Below are positions 26,997 to 36,210 of a stretch of DNA of 64,000 nt, piece by piece. The stretch is from NCBI RefSeq assembly GCF_018323985.1, contig NZ_AP024590.1, forward strand, positions 4,340,001-4,404,000, in the 5' to 3' direction. Positions within the stretch are counted from its first letter, which is position 1; each line of letters starts with the position of its first letter. Position numbers and translations under genes: made by a program. Origin of the DNA: Enterobacter kobei (GTDB lineage: Bacteria > Pseudomonadota > Gammaproteobacteria > Enterobacterales > Enterobacteriaceae). The notes beneath the pieces are model-generated. The model saw only the letters and a program-made list of their open reading frames with translations. It was not told the DNA's origin and made no database searches.

Positions 26997-29900
26997 TTAT
27001 TTGTCTCCCAACAAATAGCGGAAATAGAGTCCGGCGGTGCTTTCGTTATAGTTGCCGAACGTGTCATAGCCGACTTTCCCGCCGACGGTCATATTCTTGT
27101 TAACGTTGTAGTCCACACCGGCACGCATGGTGTAGCCAATACCGCTTTCCGATCCGCCTTTATAGCGGTAGTCGCGGGCGTAGCCCAGGTCATAGAGATC
27201 TTTCATGAGATCCTGCGCACCGCGATCCGTCGGGAAGTAGTCGCTACTGTCCTGGGTGTAGGACTGATAGCCCACGGAGCCACCGAGACTGAGCTTCCAG
27301 TTGTCAATTTTCTGACTAAAATCAACCGGTAAAGAGACACTCACGTAGTTTTGCGGGCTGAAATAGCCGCCCTGCCCGTAGGTGTAGTAACTGAGGTTTT
27401 TCGAGAAATCCATCCAGCTGACGTTCAGGCCGGTTTGCAACTGGCGGTAATCGTCGTGGAACGGACGCAGATACACCCCGGCGCTGGCGTTCATGCTGGT
27501 GTTGCTGGCCACGTTTTCGCCAAGATAGCTGTAACCGCCGCCGCCCACATAGAAGCCCGCATCGCCGTCGTCATAGCCGATCTGCACATTGCCGCCGTTT
27601 TTCGTCACCCGGCCCCAGGTTTTACCTGAATACGCATCTTTCATGCCGACATAGGAGAGCAGGCTGTCGGTCACCGCGCGGCGCTCACCTTTGATGATCA
27701 GCGTCAGATAGTCGGTCAGCTTCGGCGACCACTGCACGCCGCCCACCAGCGTACTGAGATCCTGACCCAGCGGCGTGGTGCCAATATCGAGCTTATAACT
27801 TTCGCCGCTCAGCGCCATTGCCAGCTCAACGCCGCTCGCTTTCTGCGAGTCGGTTGAGGAGGTGATTTTATTATCCAGGCTCGATTTAAAGTTCGATACG
27901 CTGAGCGCCTTCAGGCGACCGGTATCGTACAGACGGCTTAAATTCGCAAGACCAGTATCGGTTAACGGCGACAGATCCTGCGCTCCCAGCCCCTGCAAAT
28001 CCGCAAAATTTGCCGCCGTTGGATCGCTGGAGTTCTGCGTATTCTCAATAGAGGACGAGATATTGCTGATGGCGTTATCAATAGGGTTGGTGCCGTAACG
28101 GCGCCAGGTATCCCCCGACGCGCTACCCGCGCTGAGCGTGATCGGCGTGGCGGTGAATTCAAAGCGCGACTCACCAAACGGCGAACTGGACCAGGTTAAC
28201 GGCGCTTTGGCTTCGGTCAGCTTGCTGGTACCGGATTCGCCATCGCGCCCGCGCACTTCCACGCCGCCCTGCATCCACATGCCGGTTTTCTGCTCCATGC
28301 TCTGCATCATGTCATCCACCTGGCGCAGCGTACGCGCCTGAGCAGTTTCCAGCGGCAGATCGGTGCGGGAGGTGCCCGGCAGTGTACTGCCAGGTTCACC
28401 TGCCACCTGCGCCACCTGCCACGGCAGCGTCTGACCGTAGACCGACGCGGACGCCGTCTGCCCCGCGGACTTACTGGTGCGTACGAACGGGTTATCCGCC
28501 ACCAGCACGCCGCCGATGGTTGGCGTCGCCGCGCCGTTCGTGCTATCCAGCCCCACCAGTTTGCCGCGCGCGCTGCGCAGATACGTCATGGCCTGCTGAT
28601 GGTTGCCCTTCGCCTCTTCCAGACGGGCCAGCAGCAGCAGGCGATCGGCAGAGTTATCCGCTCGCAGGCCGCGGGCCAGCGCGTCGGCTTTCTCGACGTT
28701 GTCCTCTGCCAGCGCCACATCAATCGCGCCGACGCGTGCATCCTGGCTGTCGGTATCGCGGGTCATCAGGTAGTCATAGACCACCCCGGCCTCTTTGTTC
28801 ATTTTGCCGGTCTGATAGAGGCGGCCCATGGCGAACATCAGATCGGTATTCTGCGGATCGCTTTGCAGAGCGCGCATCAGTTTGTCGTAGGCTGCCGCAT
28901 AGTTGCCCTGCTCACGCAGCGCATCGGCCTCGTTGATCACAGCACCGGTGCGTAAACCTGCCAGCTGCGTCGGCGTGCTGCGCGCCTGAATTTCAGGTCG
29001 CGCCAGGAAGCTCTGGGCTTCGCTGTTCAGACCAGCGTTATTGAGCACGGTGATCTGATCGGCATAATCGCCAGCGTTGCCCTGCACACCGGCACGCATG
29101 TTTTCCCGCACCAGCGCCACCGCACCGGTGACATCGCCGCTTTGCGCCAGCAGACGCGCGAGTTTACCCGCGTCGACCGGGCTTTCAGGCGGCGTGGCGG
29201 TCAGGGTTTTCAGCGTGTTGGCGGCGGCATTGGTATTGCCCTGCGCCAGATAGCGCTCGGCGGTCGCCAGTTGCAGGTTGAAGTTCACCCGCTTCGCCAG
29301 ATCGCGCATCTGCCGGTTCTGATTCGCCGGGGAAATCCGCGACAGCAGCGTTTGCGACTGCTGCCATGCACCGTTTTCACTGGCAAACAGCGCTGCGGCG
29401 TACAGCGAACTGGCCCCCGCGCCGGGACGCGCAGCCGGGGCGATCACATTGCTGGCCTCGTTGTCATTGCCATTTTTTTGCAGCAGACGGGCTAAATCGA
29501 GACGCAGCCAGGGATCGTCCGGCAGACGGGTAAGGCCTTGTTGCAGTACCGCAATGGCCTGACCGGTGTTGCCGCTGGCCGCCAGCTGTTGCGCCTGACG
29601 ACGGATCGGATCGCCCGGCAGACCGGTGACCACGCGGGGTTGCAGCTTCGCCTGTAAACCGGCGGGCAGCGTGCGTAACACACTTTGCGCCTCTTCGGCT
29701 TTGTTCTGATCGCGCAGCACGTAATAGAGGTTTTCCCGCGCGGCGGCGTTTTGCGGCTGGTCATTCAGCACGTCGCGCAGCGTCTGCTCCGCCTGCGGAT
29801 AATCTTTGTTGTGGCGCAGCACATCGGCGCGGAACAACTTCGCCGCCGTGCCCCGCTCACCGCTTTGCTGTGTCAGCGGGGCGGATAATGCCAGCGCCTG

Positions 29901-30992
29901 GCTGACATTCCCCTCTTTCAGCGCCTGCTGCGCCTGGGCCAGTTGCCCATAGAAGGCGGCATCTTCCGCCTGCGCTTTACGTTCAGCAGACGACTCGCCG
30001 CCCTGGCTGGCCGCACGGTTCAGGTATTGCGCCGCGGCCTGGTAGTCGCCGGAACGCTGAGCGATGTAACCCAGCCCGGCCAGCGCATCCGCGTCTTCCG
30101 GGTTGGTTTGCAGCACCTGTTCGAACTGGCGGCGGGCATCACGGGTATTTCCGCTATTAAGGGCGTTATAACCTTCGCCTTTCGCCGCGCCGCCGATGTT
30201 TTTGCGGTAGTACGCCTGCACATCGCTGTCCTTCGGATGGCGTTGCAGGTAGTTATCGTAAAACTGTTCATCACCGGACTGCGGCCCCAGCCACAGCAGC
30301 GCCTGGCGCAGGCCATCGTCCGCTTCTTTGTTGCCGCTCGCCATCTGCTCAAGCTGCATGATGCCGTCGCGGCGCGTCTCTTCGCGCCACGTCAGCATTT
30401 TGCCGAGCGCCACGCGCGCGGCGTTATCCTGCGGGTTTTGCGCCACAAAACGCTGGATCTCACTCAGCGCCTGCGGATACAGGGCTTTGTCGCTCGCCAT
30501 GGTCAGGTAGTATTCCGGGGCGAGGCTGGGCGGCGGAGAATCACCGTTAAACATGCTGCGCCAGGTGGCGAGCGCGGCGGGAATGTTGCCGCTGCGCGCC
30601 TGCTGGCGGGCCAGCGTCAGTTGTCCTTGCGGCACCTGTGCCAGCTGTTTGGCGTTATCCAGCGCCTGTAGTCCGGCGTCGTCCGGCGATACAGCCGCCA
30701 GCCGGGCGCGCCACTGCGCGGCGGCTTTCAGATCGCCGCTCTGCTGCGCCCACAGCGCCATCAGGTACAGCGCCTGGGTGTTATTGGCGTCCACCATCAA
30801 CACTTTTTTCAGTGATTCGTTCGCCAGCTCGTCGTGAGATTTTTCATGCCAGTAATTGGCCTGGTCGAATAAAGCTTTCAGCACCGCATCGTTTGGCGCG
30901 GCCTGGGCCATGCCTGCCGTTCCCAGCGCCAGTACGCCTGAAACATACAGGCTGGATAACGTGCGGGCAGTTTTTATGGTCATTATTTTCAC
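26997..30992 (-). CDS. bcsC: cellulose export protein BcsC (second, type I cluster)
   Basis: A second outer-membrane cellulose exporter: signal peptide (cut after MAQA), a long periplasmic array of tetratricopeptide repeats (about residues 35-830), a Ser/Thr/Gly-rich linker (about 830-980) and a C-terminal beta-barrel (about 990-1331). At 1331 residues it is about 170 longer than the first BcsC; the extra length falls in the repeat region and linker. Typical repeat units can be read in segments such as NPEDADALAGLGYIAQRSGD. It overlaps bcsB by 4 bp. A start three codons later (MTIKTAR) is also possible. Confidence 0.94.
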   Translation of the reverse strand: MKIMTIKTARTLSSLYVSGVLALGTAGMAQAAPNDAVLKALFDQANYWHEKSHDELANESLKKVLMVDANNTQALYLMALWAQQSGDLKAAAQWRARLAAVSPDDAGLQALDNAKQLAQVPQGQLTLARQQARSGNIPAALATWRSMFNGDSPPPSLAPEYYLTMASDKALYPQALSEIQRFVAQNPQDNAARVALGKMLTWREETRRDGIMQLEQMASGNKEADDGLRQALLWLGPQSGDEQFYDNYLQRHPKDSDVQAYYRKNIGGAAKGEGYNALNSGNTRDARRQFEQVLQTNPEDADALAGLGYIAQRSGDYQAAAQYLNRAASQGGESSAERKAQAEDAAFYGQLAQAQQALKEGNVSQALALSAPLTQQSGERGTAAKLFRADVLRHNKDYPQAEQTLRDVLNDQPQNAAARENLYYVLRDQNKAEEAQSVLRTLPAGLQAKLQPRVVTGLPGDPIRRQAQQLAASGNTGQAIAVLQQGLTRLPDDPWLRLDLARLLQKNGNDNEASNVIAPAARPGAGASSLYAAALFASENGAWQQSQTLLSRISPANQNRQMRDLAKRVNFNLQLATAERYLAQGNTNAAANTLKTLTATPPESPVDAGKLARLLAQSGDVTGAVALVRENMRAGVQGNAGDYADQITVLNNAGLNSEAQSFLARPEIQARSTPTQLAGLRTGAVINEADALREQGNYAAAYDKLMRALQSDPQNTDLMFAMGRLYQTGKMNKEAGVVYDYLMTRDTDSQDARVGAIDVALAEDNVEKADALARGLRADNSADRLLLLARLEEAKGNHQQAMTYLRSARGKLVGLDSTNGAATPTIGGVLVADNPFVRTSKSAGQTASASVYGQTLPWQVAQVAGEPGSTLPGTSRTDLPLETAQARTLRQVDDMMQSMEQKTGMWMQGGVEVRGRDGESGTSKLTEAKAPLTWSSSPFGESRFEFTATPITLSAGSASGDTWRRYGTNPIDNAISNISSSIENTQNSSDPTAANFADLQGLGAQDLSPLTDTGLANLSRLYDTGRLKALSVSNFKSSLDNKITSSTDSQKASGVELAMALSGESYKLDIGTTPLGQDLSTLVGGVQWSPKLTDYLTLIIKGERRAVTDSLLSYVGMKDAYSGKTWGRVTKNGGNVQIGYDDGDAGFYVGGGGYSYLGENVASNTSMNASAGVYLRPFHDDYRQLQTGLNVSWMDFSKNLSYYTYGQGGYFSPQNYVSVSLPVDFSQKIDNWKLSLGGSVGYQSYTQDSSDYFPTDRGAQDLMKDLYDLGYARDYRYKGGSESGIGYTMRAGVDYNVNKNMTVGGKVGYDTFGNYNESTAGLYFRYLLGDK

Positions 30993-33280
30993 TCGTTGTC
31001 CCCAGGATTCAGGCGTTTATGCGCACGTCTTTTCAGCAGCGCATACAGCGCCAGTCCCATCACCACGCTAAAGCACAGCCCGAGCACCGCCAGCAGGCCG
31101 GAATGCTGGTTGGCATACCAGATCACCAGCAGATGCAGCGGCATTTCACCGCGCGGGTATTGCGGCCCGACGCGGAAGCTACGCACGCCGTTTTCATTGG
31201 TGATGATCGCCGCATCGCCACGGATCCCGGCGTTGATGCGCGCGGAGGCCAGATCGCCGTGCAAACGGGCGAGCTGGTCGTCATTGCTGCCGAGCGCCGT
31301 CACGACGGTGCGTTCACTGTTCCACGGCGAGCGGAAGCTGACAAACCCGCGCCAGGATTCGTTGGAAGAGAAGTAACGATCGGCTTCTAAGCCCTCGGCA
31401 TTCCAGTCCCCCGCCATCCAGCGCTGAATTTTTTGCCACTGCGTTGGTTCGCGAACGCTGAGCAAGTTGTCATGGGCGACAAAGGGCGAGGAGCTGAGCA
31501 GTTCGGTGTTGAATTCATGCTGATTCAGACCGGTCACCGCCAATACGTCGCGATCGCGCAGCAGTTGCAGATTGGTCCCCGCCGACGGTATTCCCAGCAC
31601 GACGCGGTTCTGGCTGAGGGCGGTACCGGTGGCATTACCGGAACGCGCCGCCATATCCAGCAGCGTTGCCACCTGGGTTTCGGTCGGTTTTTCCGGCAGC
31701 AACAGCACGGTTTCGGCATAGTCCGCCAGCCGCGTGAACGGGAAGGACGCGCCAACGAAATAGGAGAGATTCGGCAGCAGCGCGAAATGACGCGTGTGGC
31801 TTAAATCGATCCAGGAGTCGTCGTCGATGCGGCTCTTGATGTTGTTGTTCAGCAGCACGCTGCACGGCGCGGTAGCCTTCGGCACGATGTTGAAGTAGAG
31901 CGACAGCTGGTTATCGCCGTAAATCATGTACGGCTCCAGCGGCATGTCGAACTGCTCCTGACGGGCATCGCCGCCGATTTTATGCCACAGCGTTTCCAGC
32001 GCGCCCTGCTTGTTGACCGGCAGGTTGTGCAGGAAGGTGTTGTTCAGCGTCATGCTCAACCTTGAGCGATCTTCATCGATCCAGCTTTCCGACGGGAAAC
32101 GGTAGCTGATACGCAGCGGAATGGTTTCGCCATCCCACAGGAACAGATCCGGCGCGGCACGGAAGGCGACGCGCAGGGCGTCATGCCAGATGCCGTTAAC
32201 GGTCATACTCTGATCTTTACGGATCAGCTCTGACAGCTTCACCGGACGATCGGTAGGGATCCAGCGCGGCGCGTCATACGGCTTGCTAGGCGGGATCGTC
32301 TGCGCCGCCACCGACAGACTGGCCGTTTGCAGATCGAAGTTCCCGCGCGTCAGACGCCAGGCCGCCGCGCGCAGCGCGGTCTCGTCTTTCCCCACCACCA
32401 GCAGCAGCTTGTAGGTCGGGTTCGCCGGATTGTCGATAATACTCAGCATCGGCTGCGCGGTCTGCGGCAGCGTGACGCCGCCGATCTGCTCGCCCGGATG
32501 GCCAATCAGGATGCCGTTCTGCTCCGGCAGACGATCGCTCAACGCCGCGAAAGAGACGCCGCGATAGTCCGCCTGAATACCCATCCACGACGACACCAGC
32601 GCCGCCGCGCTGATCGCATCCGCCGTCAGCTTCGCCGGAAACGCAAAGGTAATGGTGGCGGGCGTCATCTGCATATTGTCGAAGAACGGGCGCGGGAAGT
32701 GGCTCAGATCGGAGCCAATATCCAGCGGTTGCCCTTCGAGGTTAAACGCCGAGTCCGGCAGGATGGTGACGCGATATTTATCGGTCAGATCGCGCTGGCA
32801 CATCATGGCGTCGCCATCGTTGATTTTAAAGCTAATGGTATTGCTGGAGACCATCAGCGCCGCCGGAACATCCAGCTGAAAGCGGGAGACATCGGACTCC
32901 GCCGCGCCCAGCGGCACCGTGCCCAGCGGTTGCCCGTTGAGCATCAACTGCATGGTGGCGTTGCGGGTCGCCATCGCGGGGGACACTTTCAGGTTCAGCG
33001 CCAGCTGGGCATTGGTCATCACCTGCCCGACCGGCAGGGTGAAATTCACCCCGCCCTGCAACTGTCCGCCGCTCAGCACGATGCCCTCCGGCTGGCCCAT
33101 CTGGGCCACGGAAAGTGAAGTCACAACCGTCGGCACGAAGGTCGACGCCGCCGGAGCGGTGTCTGTCACCGGCGCGGGGAGATCCAGCGGCGGCAAGGTC
33201 TCCGGCAGCGGCTCTTCAGCGTGCAGCGGCGTCATTAAAAGTGCGCTGAGAACAAGCGTCAGCCTGGTGAAACGCTTCAT
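30989..33280 (-). CDS. bcsB: cellulose synthase periplasmic subunit BcsB (second, type I cluster)
   Basis: The periplasmic partner of the second synthase: signal peptide (residues 1-21, cut after LHA), a Pro-rich linker, carbohydrate-binding/flavodoxin-like repeats and a C-terminal membrane anchor (about residues 727-750) with a basic tail. It is 763 residues and clearly divergent from the first BcsB, though motifs such as LNGQPLGTVPLG and PFTRLADYAETVLLLP are shared. It overlaps its neighbours on both sides by 4 bp, as expected for a stoichiometric complex. Confidence 0.94.
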   Translation of the reverse strand: MKRFTRLTLVLSALLMTPLHAEEPLPETLPPLDLPAPVTDTAPAASTFVPTVVTSLSVAQMGQPEGIVLSGGQLQGGVNFTLPVGQVMTNAQLALNLKVSPAMATRNATMQLMLNGQPLGTVPLGAAESDVSRFQLDVPAALMVSSNTISFKINDGDAMMCQRDLTDKYRVTILPDSAFNLEGQPLDIGSDLSHFPRPFFDNMQMTPATITFAFPAKLTADAISAAALVSSWMGIQADYRGVSFAALSDRLPEQNGILIGHPGEQIGGVTLPQTAQPMLSIIDNPANPTYKLLLVVGKDETALRAAAWRLTRGNFDLQTASLSVAAQTIPPSKPYDAPRWIPTDRPVKLSELIRKDQSMTVNGIWHDALRVAFRAAPDLFLWDGETIPLRISYRFPSESWIDEDRSRLSMTLNNTFLHNLPVNKQGALETLWHKIGGDARQEQFDMPLEPYMIYGDNQLSLYFNIVPKATAPCSVLLNNNIKSRIDDDSWIDLSHTRHFALLPNLSYFVGASFPFTRLADYAETVLLLPEKPTETQVATLLDMAARSGNATGTALSQNRVVLGIPSAGTNLQLLRDRDVLAVTGLNQHEFNTELLSSSPFVAHDNLLSVREPTQWQKIQRWMAGDWNAEGLEADRYFSSNESWRGFVSFRSPWNSERTVVTALGSNDDQLARLHGDLASARINAGIRGDAAIITNENGVRSFRVGPQYPRGEMPLHLLVIWYANQHSGLLAVLGLCFSVVMGLALYALLKRRAHKRLNPGDNE

Positions 33281-35388
33281 ACGCTGCCGTCCTCCTGTGA
33301 GGCGTTGTGGACCGCGCGCTGCCGCCGTGTTTCACGGCGCGTTTTCCACGTCAGCCAGAACAGGTCGAACACACAGCGCATAATGGTCAGCATGGAGCGG
33401 AACGGGTTGTCCTGCGGCTTCGGCGGGTTGATCCACGCATCAGCGCGGGACAGCACCACGCGCACCAGTTCCCGGCGGCGGGCGAGCGGAATGTCTTCGG
33501 CAAACATCAGGCGAATGAATTCACCGTCCACGCCCATGGTTTTCACCGGAATGCTGATAGCCCCGGACTGCAACAGCAGCTCCACTTCTTCGATTTCATC
33601 ATTCAGATGGCGTTCATCCGGGGCGACGATACGGCAACCGCCCATCGACATATCCAGAGTTTCGCTGCGGGACGAGATCCCGCTGGCGTAATGGATCAGC
33701 ACCGGAATGGTCACATCAATACGAATGGTTTTGCGCGTCTGCCGGGTTTCCCGCGCCACAGCAATCGCCGCCAGCAGGAAGATCAGGCTGTAGAGCCCCC
33801 AGAAAACGTTAAGGGCGATAACTTTCGGATCGACGCCAAAATGGTCATGAGCGAAGGCGCGGATAATCCCCCAGGTCACGGCGATAGCCAGCAGGATCGC
33901 CACCACCAGATGCGGGCGCACCACCCGAAAGTCAAAGTAGCCCACGTCCAGCAGCGCGCCTTTATCGGTGACGTTAAACTTGCCGCGTTTCGGGAACAGC
34001 ATGGTGACCGCCGTCGGCAGCACCAGATGGAACGCCAGCACCAGGTCATAGATTTCACCCCAGAAGCTGTAGCGATGGCGACCGTTCATGCGCGAGTTAA
34101 CGTAGATGGCGAGAAACAGGTGCGGCAGCGCGTAGGCAAAAACCATGCTGGCAGAAGAGTAGATGATGTTGAGGTTAAACAGCAGGTACGCCAGCGGCGC
34201 GGTGACAAACGCGATGCGCGGCAGGGCGAACTGGTAATACATCATCGCGCTGAGATAACACAGGCGTTGCTGAATGGTCAGGCCGCGTCCGAACAGCGGG
34301 TTATCGACGCGGAAAATCTGCGTCATGCCGCGCGCCCAGCGGGTACGCTGAATGACGTGCAGCACCAGACGCTCAGTCGCCAGACCGGCCGCCAGCGGAA
34401 TATCCAGAAAGGCGGATTTCCAGCCCAGACGCTGCATTTTCAGTGCGGTATGCGCATCTTCGGTGACGGTTTCTACGGCGAAGCCGCCGATCTCTTCCAG
34501 CGCACTGCGGCGGATCACCGCGCAGGAGCCGCAGAAAAAGGTGGCGTTCCAGTTATCGTTACCCTGCTGGATCGGACCATAAAACAGCTGGCCTTCGTTA
34601 GGAATATTACGGCCTACGGAGAGGTTGCGCTCAAAGGGGTCAGGCGAGTAGAAGTAGTGCGGCGTCTGTACCAGCGCCAGCTTCGGATCTTTAAGAAACC
34701 CGCCTACCGTGGCCTGCAGGAAGATACGCGTCGCCACGTGGTCGCAGTCAAAAACGGTGATCAGCTCGCCGTGGGTCAGTTTCATGGCGTGGTTGAGGTT
34801 GCCCGCTTTGGCGTGCGAGTGTTCATTACGGGTGATATAGCCGACGCCGGCATCGGCGGCAAAAACCGCAAACTCACGGCGTTTACCATCATCCAGAATA
34901 TAAATTTTCATTTTATCTTTTGGATAATCAATGCACTGCGCCGCCAGCACGGTGTCACGCACCACTTCCAGAGATTCGTTGTAGGTCGGGATATACACGT
35001 CAACGGTCGGCCACTGGTTCATATCATCCGGCAGCGGCACAATTTCACGCTTCAGCGGCCAGATGGTCTGCAAATAGTTCAGCAGCAGCATGATCCAGAT
35101 ATAGAGTTCCGCCAGAAATAATCCCATACCGAGGATCGTCTCAATCTCGGAATTAAAATGGAGGGTTTGCGTCACGCGGAAATACATATATCGGGTCGAC
35201 ATTAATATCGACATGACAATCATGATCACCGAGATACTGCGTTTTTTGGAAAAGCCCATCAGGAATAAAATCCCGATGCTGATCAACCCAAAAATATATT
35301 GTTTCTGGCTGTCCATCGGCGTGATGATGACCAGCACGGCAGCAGGTGCCAGTGCCAGCACGAGCAAATAAAACAAAAACTTTTTCAT
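33277..35388 (-). CDS. bcsA: cellulose synthase catalytic subunit BcsA (second, type I cluster)
   Basis: A second processive GT2 cellulose synthase, 703 residues. It lacks the ~150-residue N-terminal extension of the first BcsA. It has eight or so membrane helices, the catalytic DDGK and DCD motifs, TED at 309-311, QRTRW at 347-351 and a C-terminal PilZ domain with RKTIR at 552-556 and DMSMGG, so it too should be switched on by c-di-GMP. It starts 18 bp after bcsQ and overlaps bcsB by 4 bp. Together with BcsD this set should make an unmodified, more crystalline cellulose (inference). Confidence 0.96.
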   Translation of the reverse strand: MKKFLFYLLVLALAPAAVLVIITPMDSQKQYIFGLISIGILFLMGFSKKRSISVIMIVMSILMSTRYMYFRVTQTLHFNSEIETILGMGLFLAELYIWIMLLLNYLQTIWPLKREIVPLPDDMNQWPTVDVYIPTYNESLEVVRDTVLAAQCIDYPKDKMKIYILDDGKRREFAVFAADAGVGYITRNEHSHAKAGNLNHAMKLTHGELITVFDCDHVATRIFLQATVGGFLKDPKLALVQTPHYFYSPDPFERNLSVGRNIPNEGQLFYGPIQQGNDNWNATFFCGSCAVIRRSALEEIGGFAVETVTEDAHTALKMQRLGWKSAFLDIPLAAGLATERLVLHVIQRTRWARGMTQIFRVDNPLFGRGLTIQQRLCYLSAMMYYQFALPRIAFVTAPLAYLLFNLNIIYSSASMVFAYALPHLFLAIYVNSRMNGRHRYSFWGEIYDLVLAFHLVLPTAVTMLFPKRGKFNVTDKGALLDVGYFDFRVVRPHLVVAILLAIAVTWGIIRAFAHDHFGVDPKVIALNVFWGLYSLIFLLAAIAVARETRQTRKTIRIDVTIPVLIHYASGISSRSETLDMSMGGCRIVAPDERHLNDEIEEVELLLQSGAISIPVKTMGVDGEFIRLMFAEDIPLARRRELVRVVLSRADAWINPPKPQDNPFRSMLTIMRCVFDLFWLTWKTRRETRRQRAVHNASQEDGSV

Positions 35389-35406
35389 AAATCGCTCTGC
35401 GGAGAA

Positions 35407-36210
35407 TTAGAAACCGGTCATTTTCGGAAGGCTGTGAACGGTACCATCACCGACTTTCACATCCAGAATGTTGGCGACCTTTTTAGCAATCAGTTCAATA
35501 TCGAACGCCGCAGCAGATGACGGGCTGAAATCGAAGATTGACTGTTGCGAGGCGTTAGCTTCCACGACACTCTCATCACGATGCACGATACCGATCAGGC
35601 GATCGCCCAGTCGTTGCTCCATAAAGGCCGTCACGTCACGGCTGATTTGCCGACGGTTATCGCTCTGGTTGAGCAGAATGTAATGCCCCGCTTTGCGGTT
35701 CAGCACATCGCCGGTGAGACGGTGGTTTTCCACCTGCGGTAATAAAGAGAGAGACGCGGTATCGGCCAGTAATGTCACCAGATGCAGATCGGCAAGACGT
35801 GACAAGGCTTTTAATGCCGGCGAAGGGCCGGGCGGGAAATCGGCGATTATGATAAGCCCGGGATAATTCAGCAGCGTGTTCAGCCCGCGCGTCAGAAAAT
35901 GCTCGTCGTGCGTCAGGCGATCTTCAAAGGCTTCGCGCTGGGCTTCGGTGGCATCGCCGTAAGGCAGCACGAACATATTGCTGCCCGCCGACAGCACAAA
36001 CTGGCTCCAGTCGGACAGCTCTGCCGCGCGGGCGACAAAGCCCCGGCCATCGGCAAGAGGTACGCCAAAATGCAGACGCAGTGCATTCTGCACGTCAAAA
36101 TCAAGCGCCAGCACTTTGCTTCCCGCCCGCGCCAGCGCGTAGGCGAGGTTTGCCGTCATGGTTGTTTTTCCGACACCGCCCTTGGGCGAACAGACACAGA
36201 TCAACGGCAT
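35407..36210 (-). CDS. bcsQ: BcsQ-type ParA/MinD-like ATPase (second, type I cluster)
   Basis: A 267-residue ParA-like ATPase at the head of the type I operon. Unlike the first BcsQ it has a canonical deviant Walker A, CSPKGGVGKTTMTANLA, with both the signature and the P-loop lysine, and Walker B-like LIIIADFPPG. It is therefore probably a true ATPase. Members of the family position or stabilise the synthase complex. It overlaps the preceding proline-rich gene by 10 bp. Confidence 0.92.
   Translation of the reverse strand: MPLICVCSPKGGVGKTTMTANLAYALARAGSKVLALDFDVQNALRLHFGVPLADGRGFVARAAELSDWSQFVLSAGSNMFVLPYGDATEAQREAFEDRLTHDEHFLTRGLNTLLNYPGLIIIADFPPGPSPALKALSRLADLHLVTLLADTASLSLLPQVENHRLTGDVLNRKAGHYILLNQSDNRRQISRDVTAFMEQRLGDRLIGIVHRDESVVEANASQQSIFDFSPSSAAAFDIELIAKKVANILDVKVGDGTVHSLPKMTGF

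Noticed and set aside
33307..35121. A 604-codon open frame on the plus strand opposite bcsA of the second cluster
   Set aside because: It is a codon-bias shadow: it mirrors a highly conserved synthase gene, is rich in His, Arg and Gln with no domain, and has no ribosome binding site.
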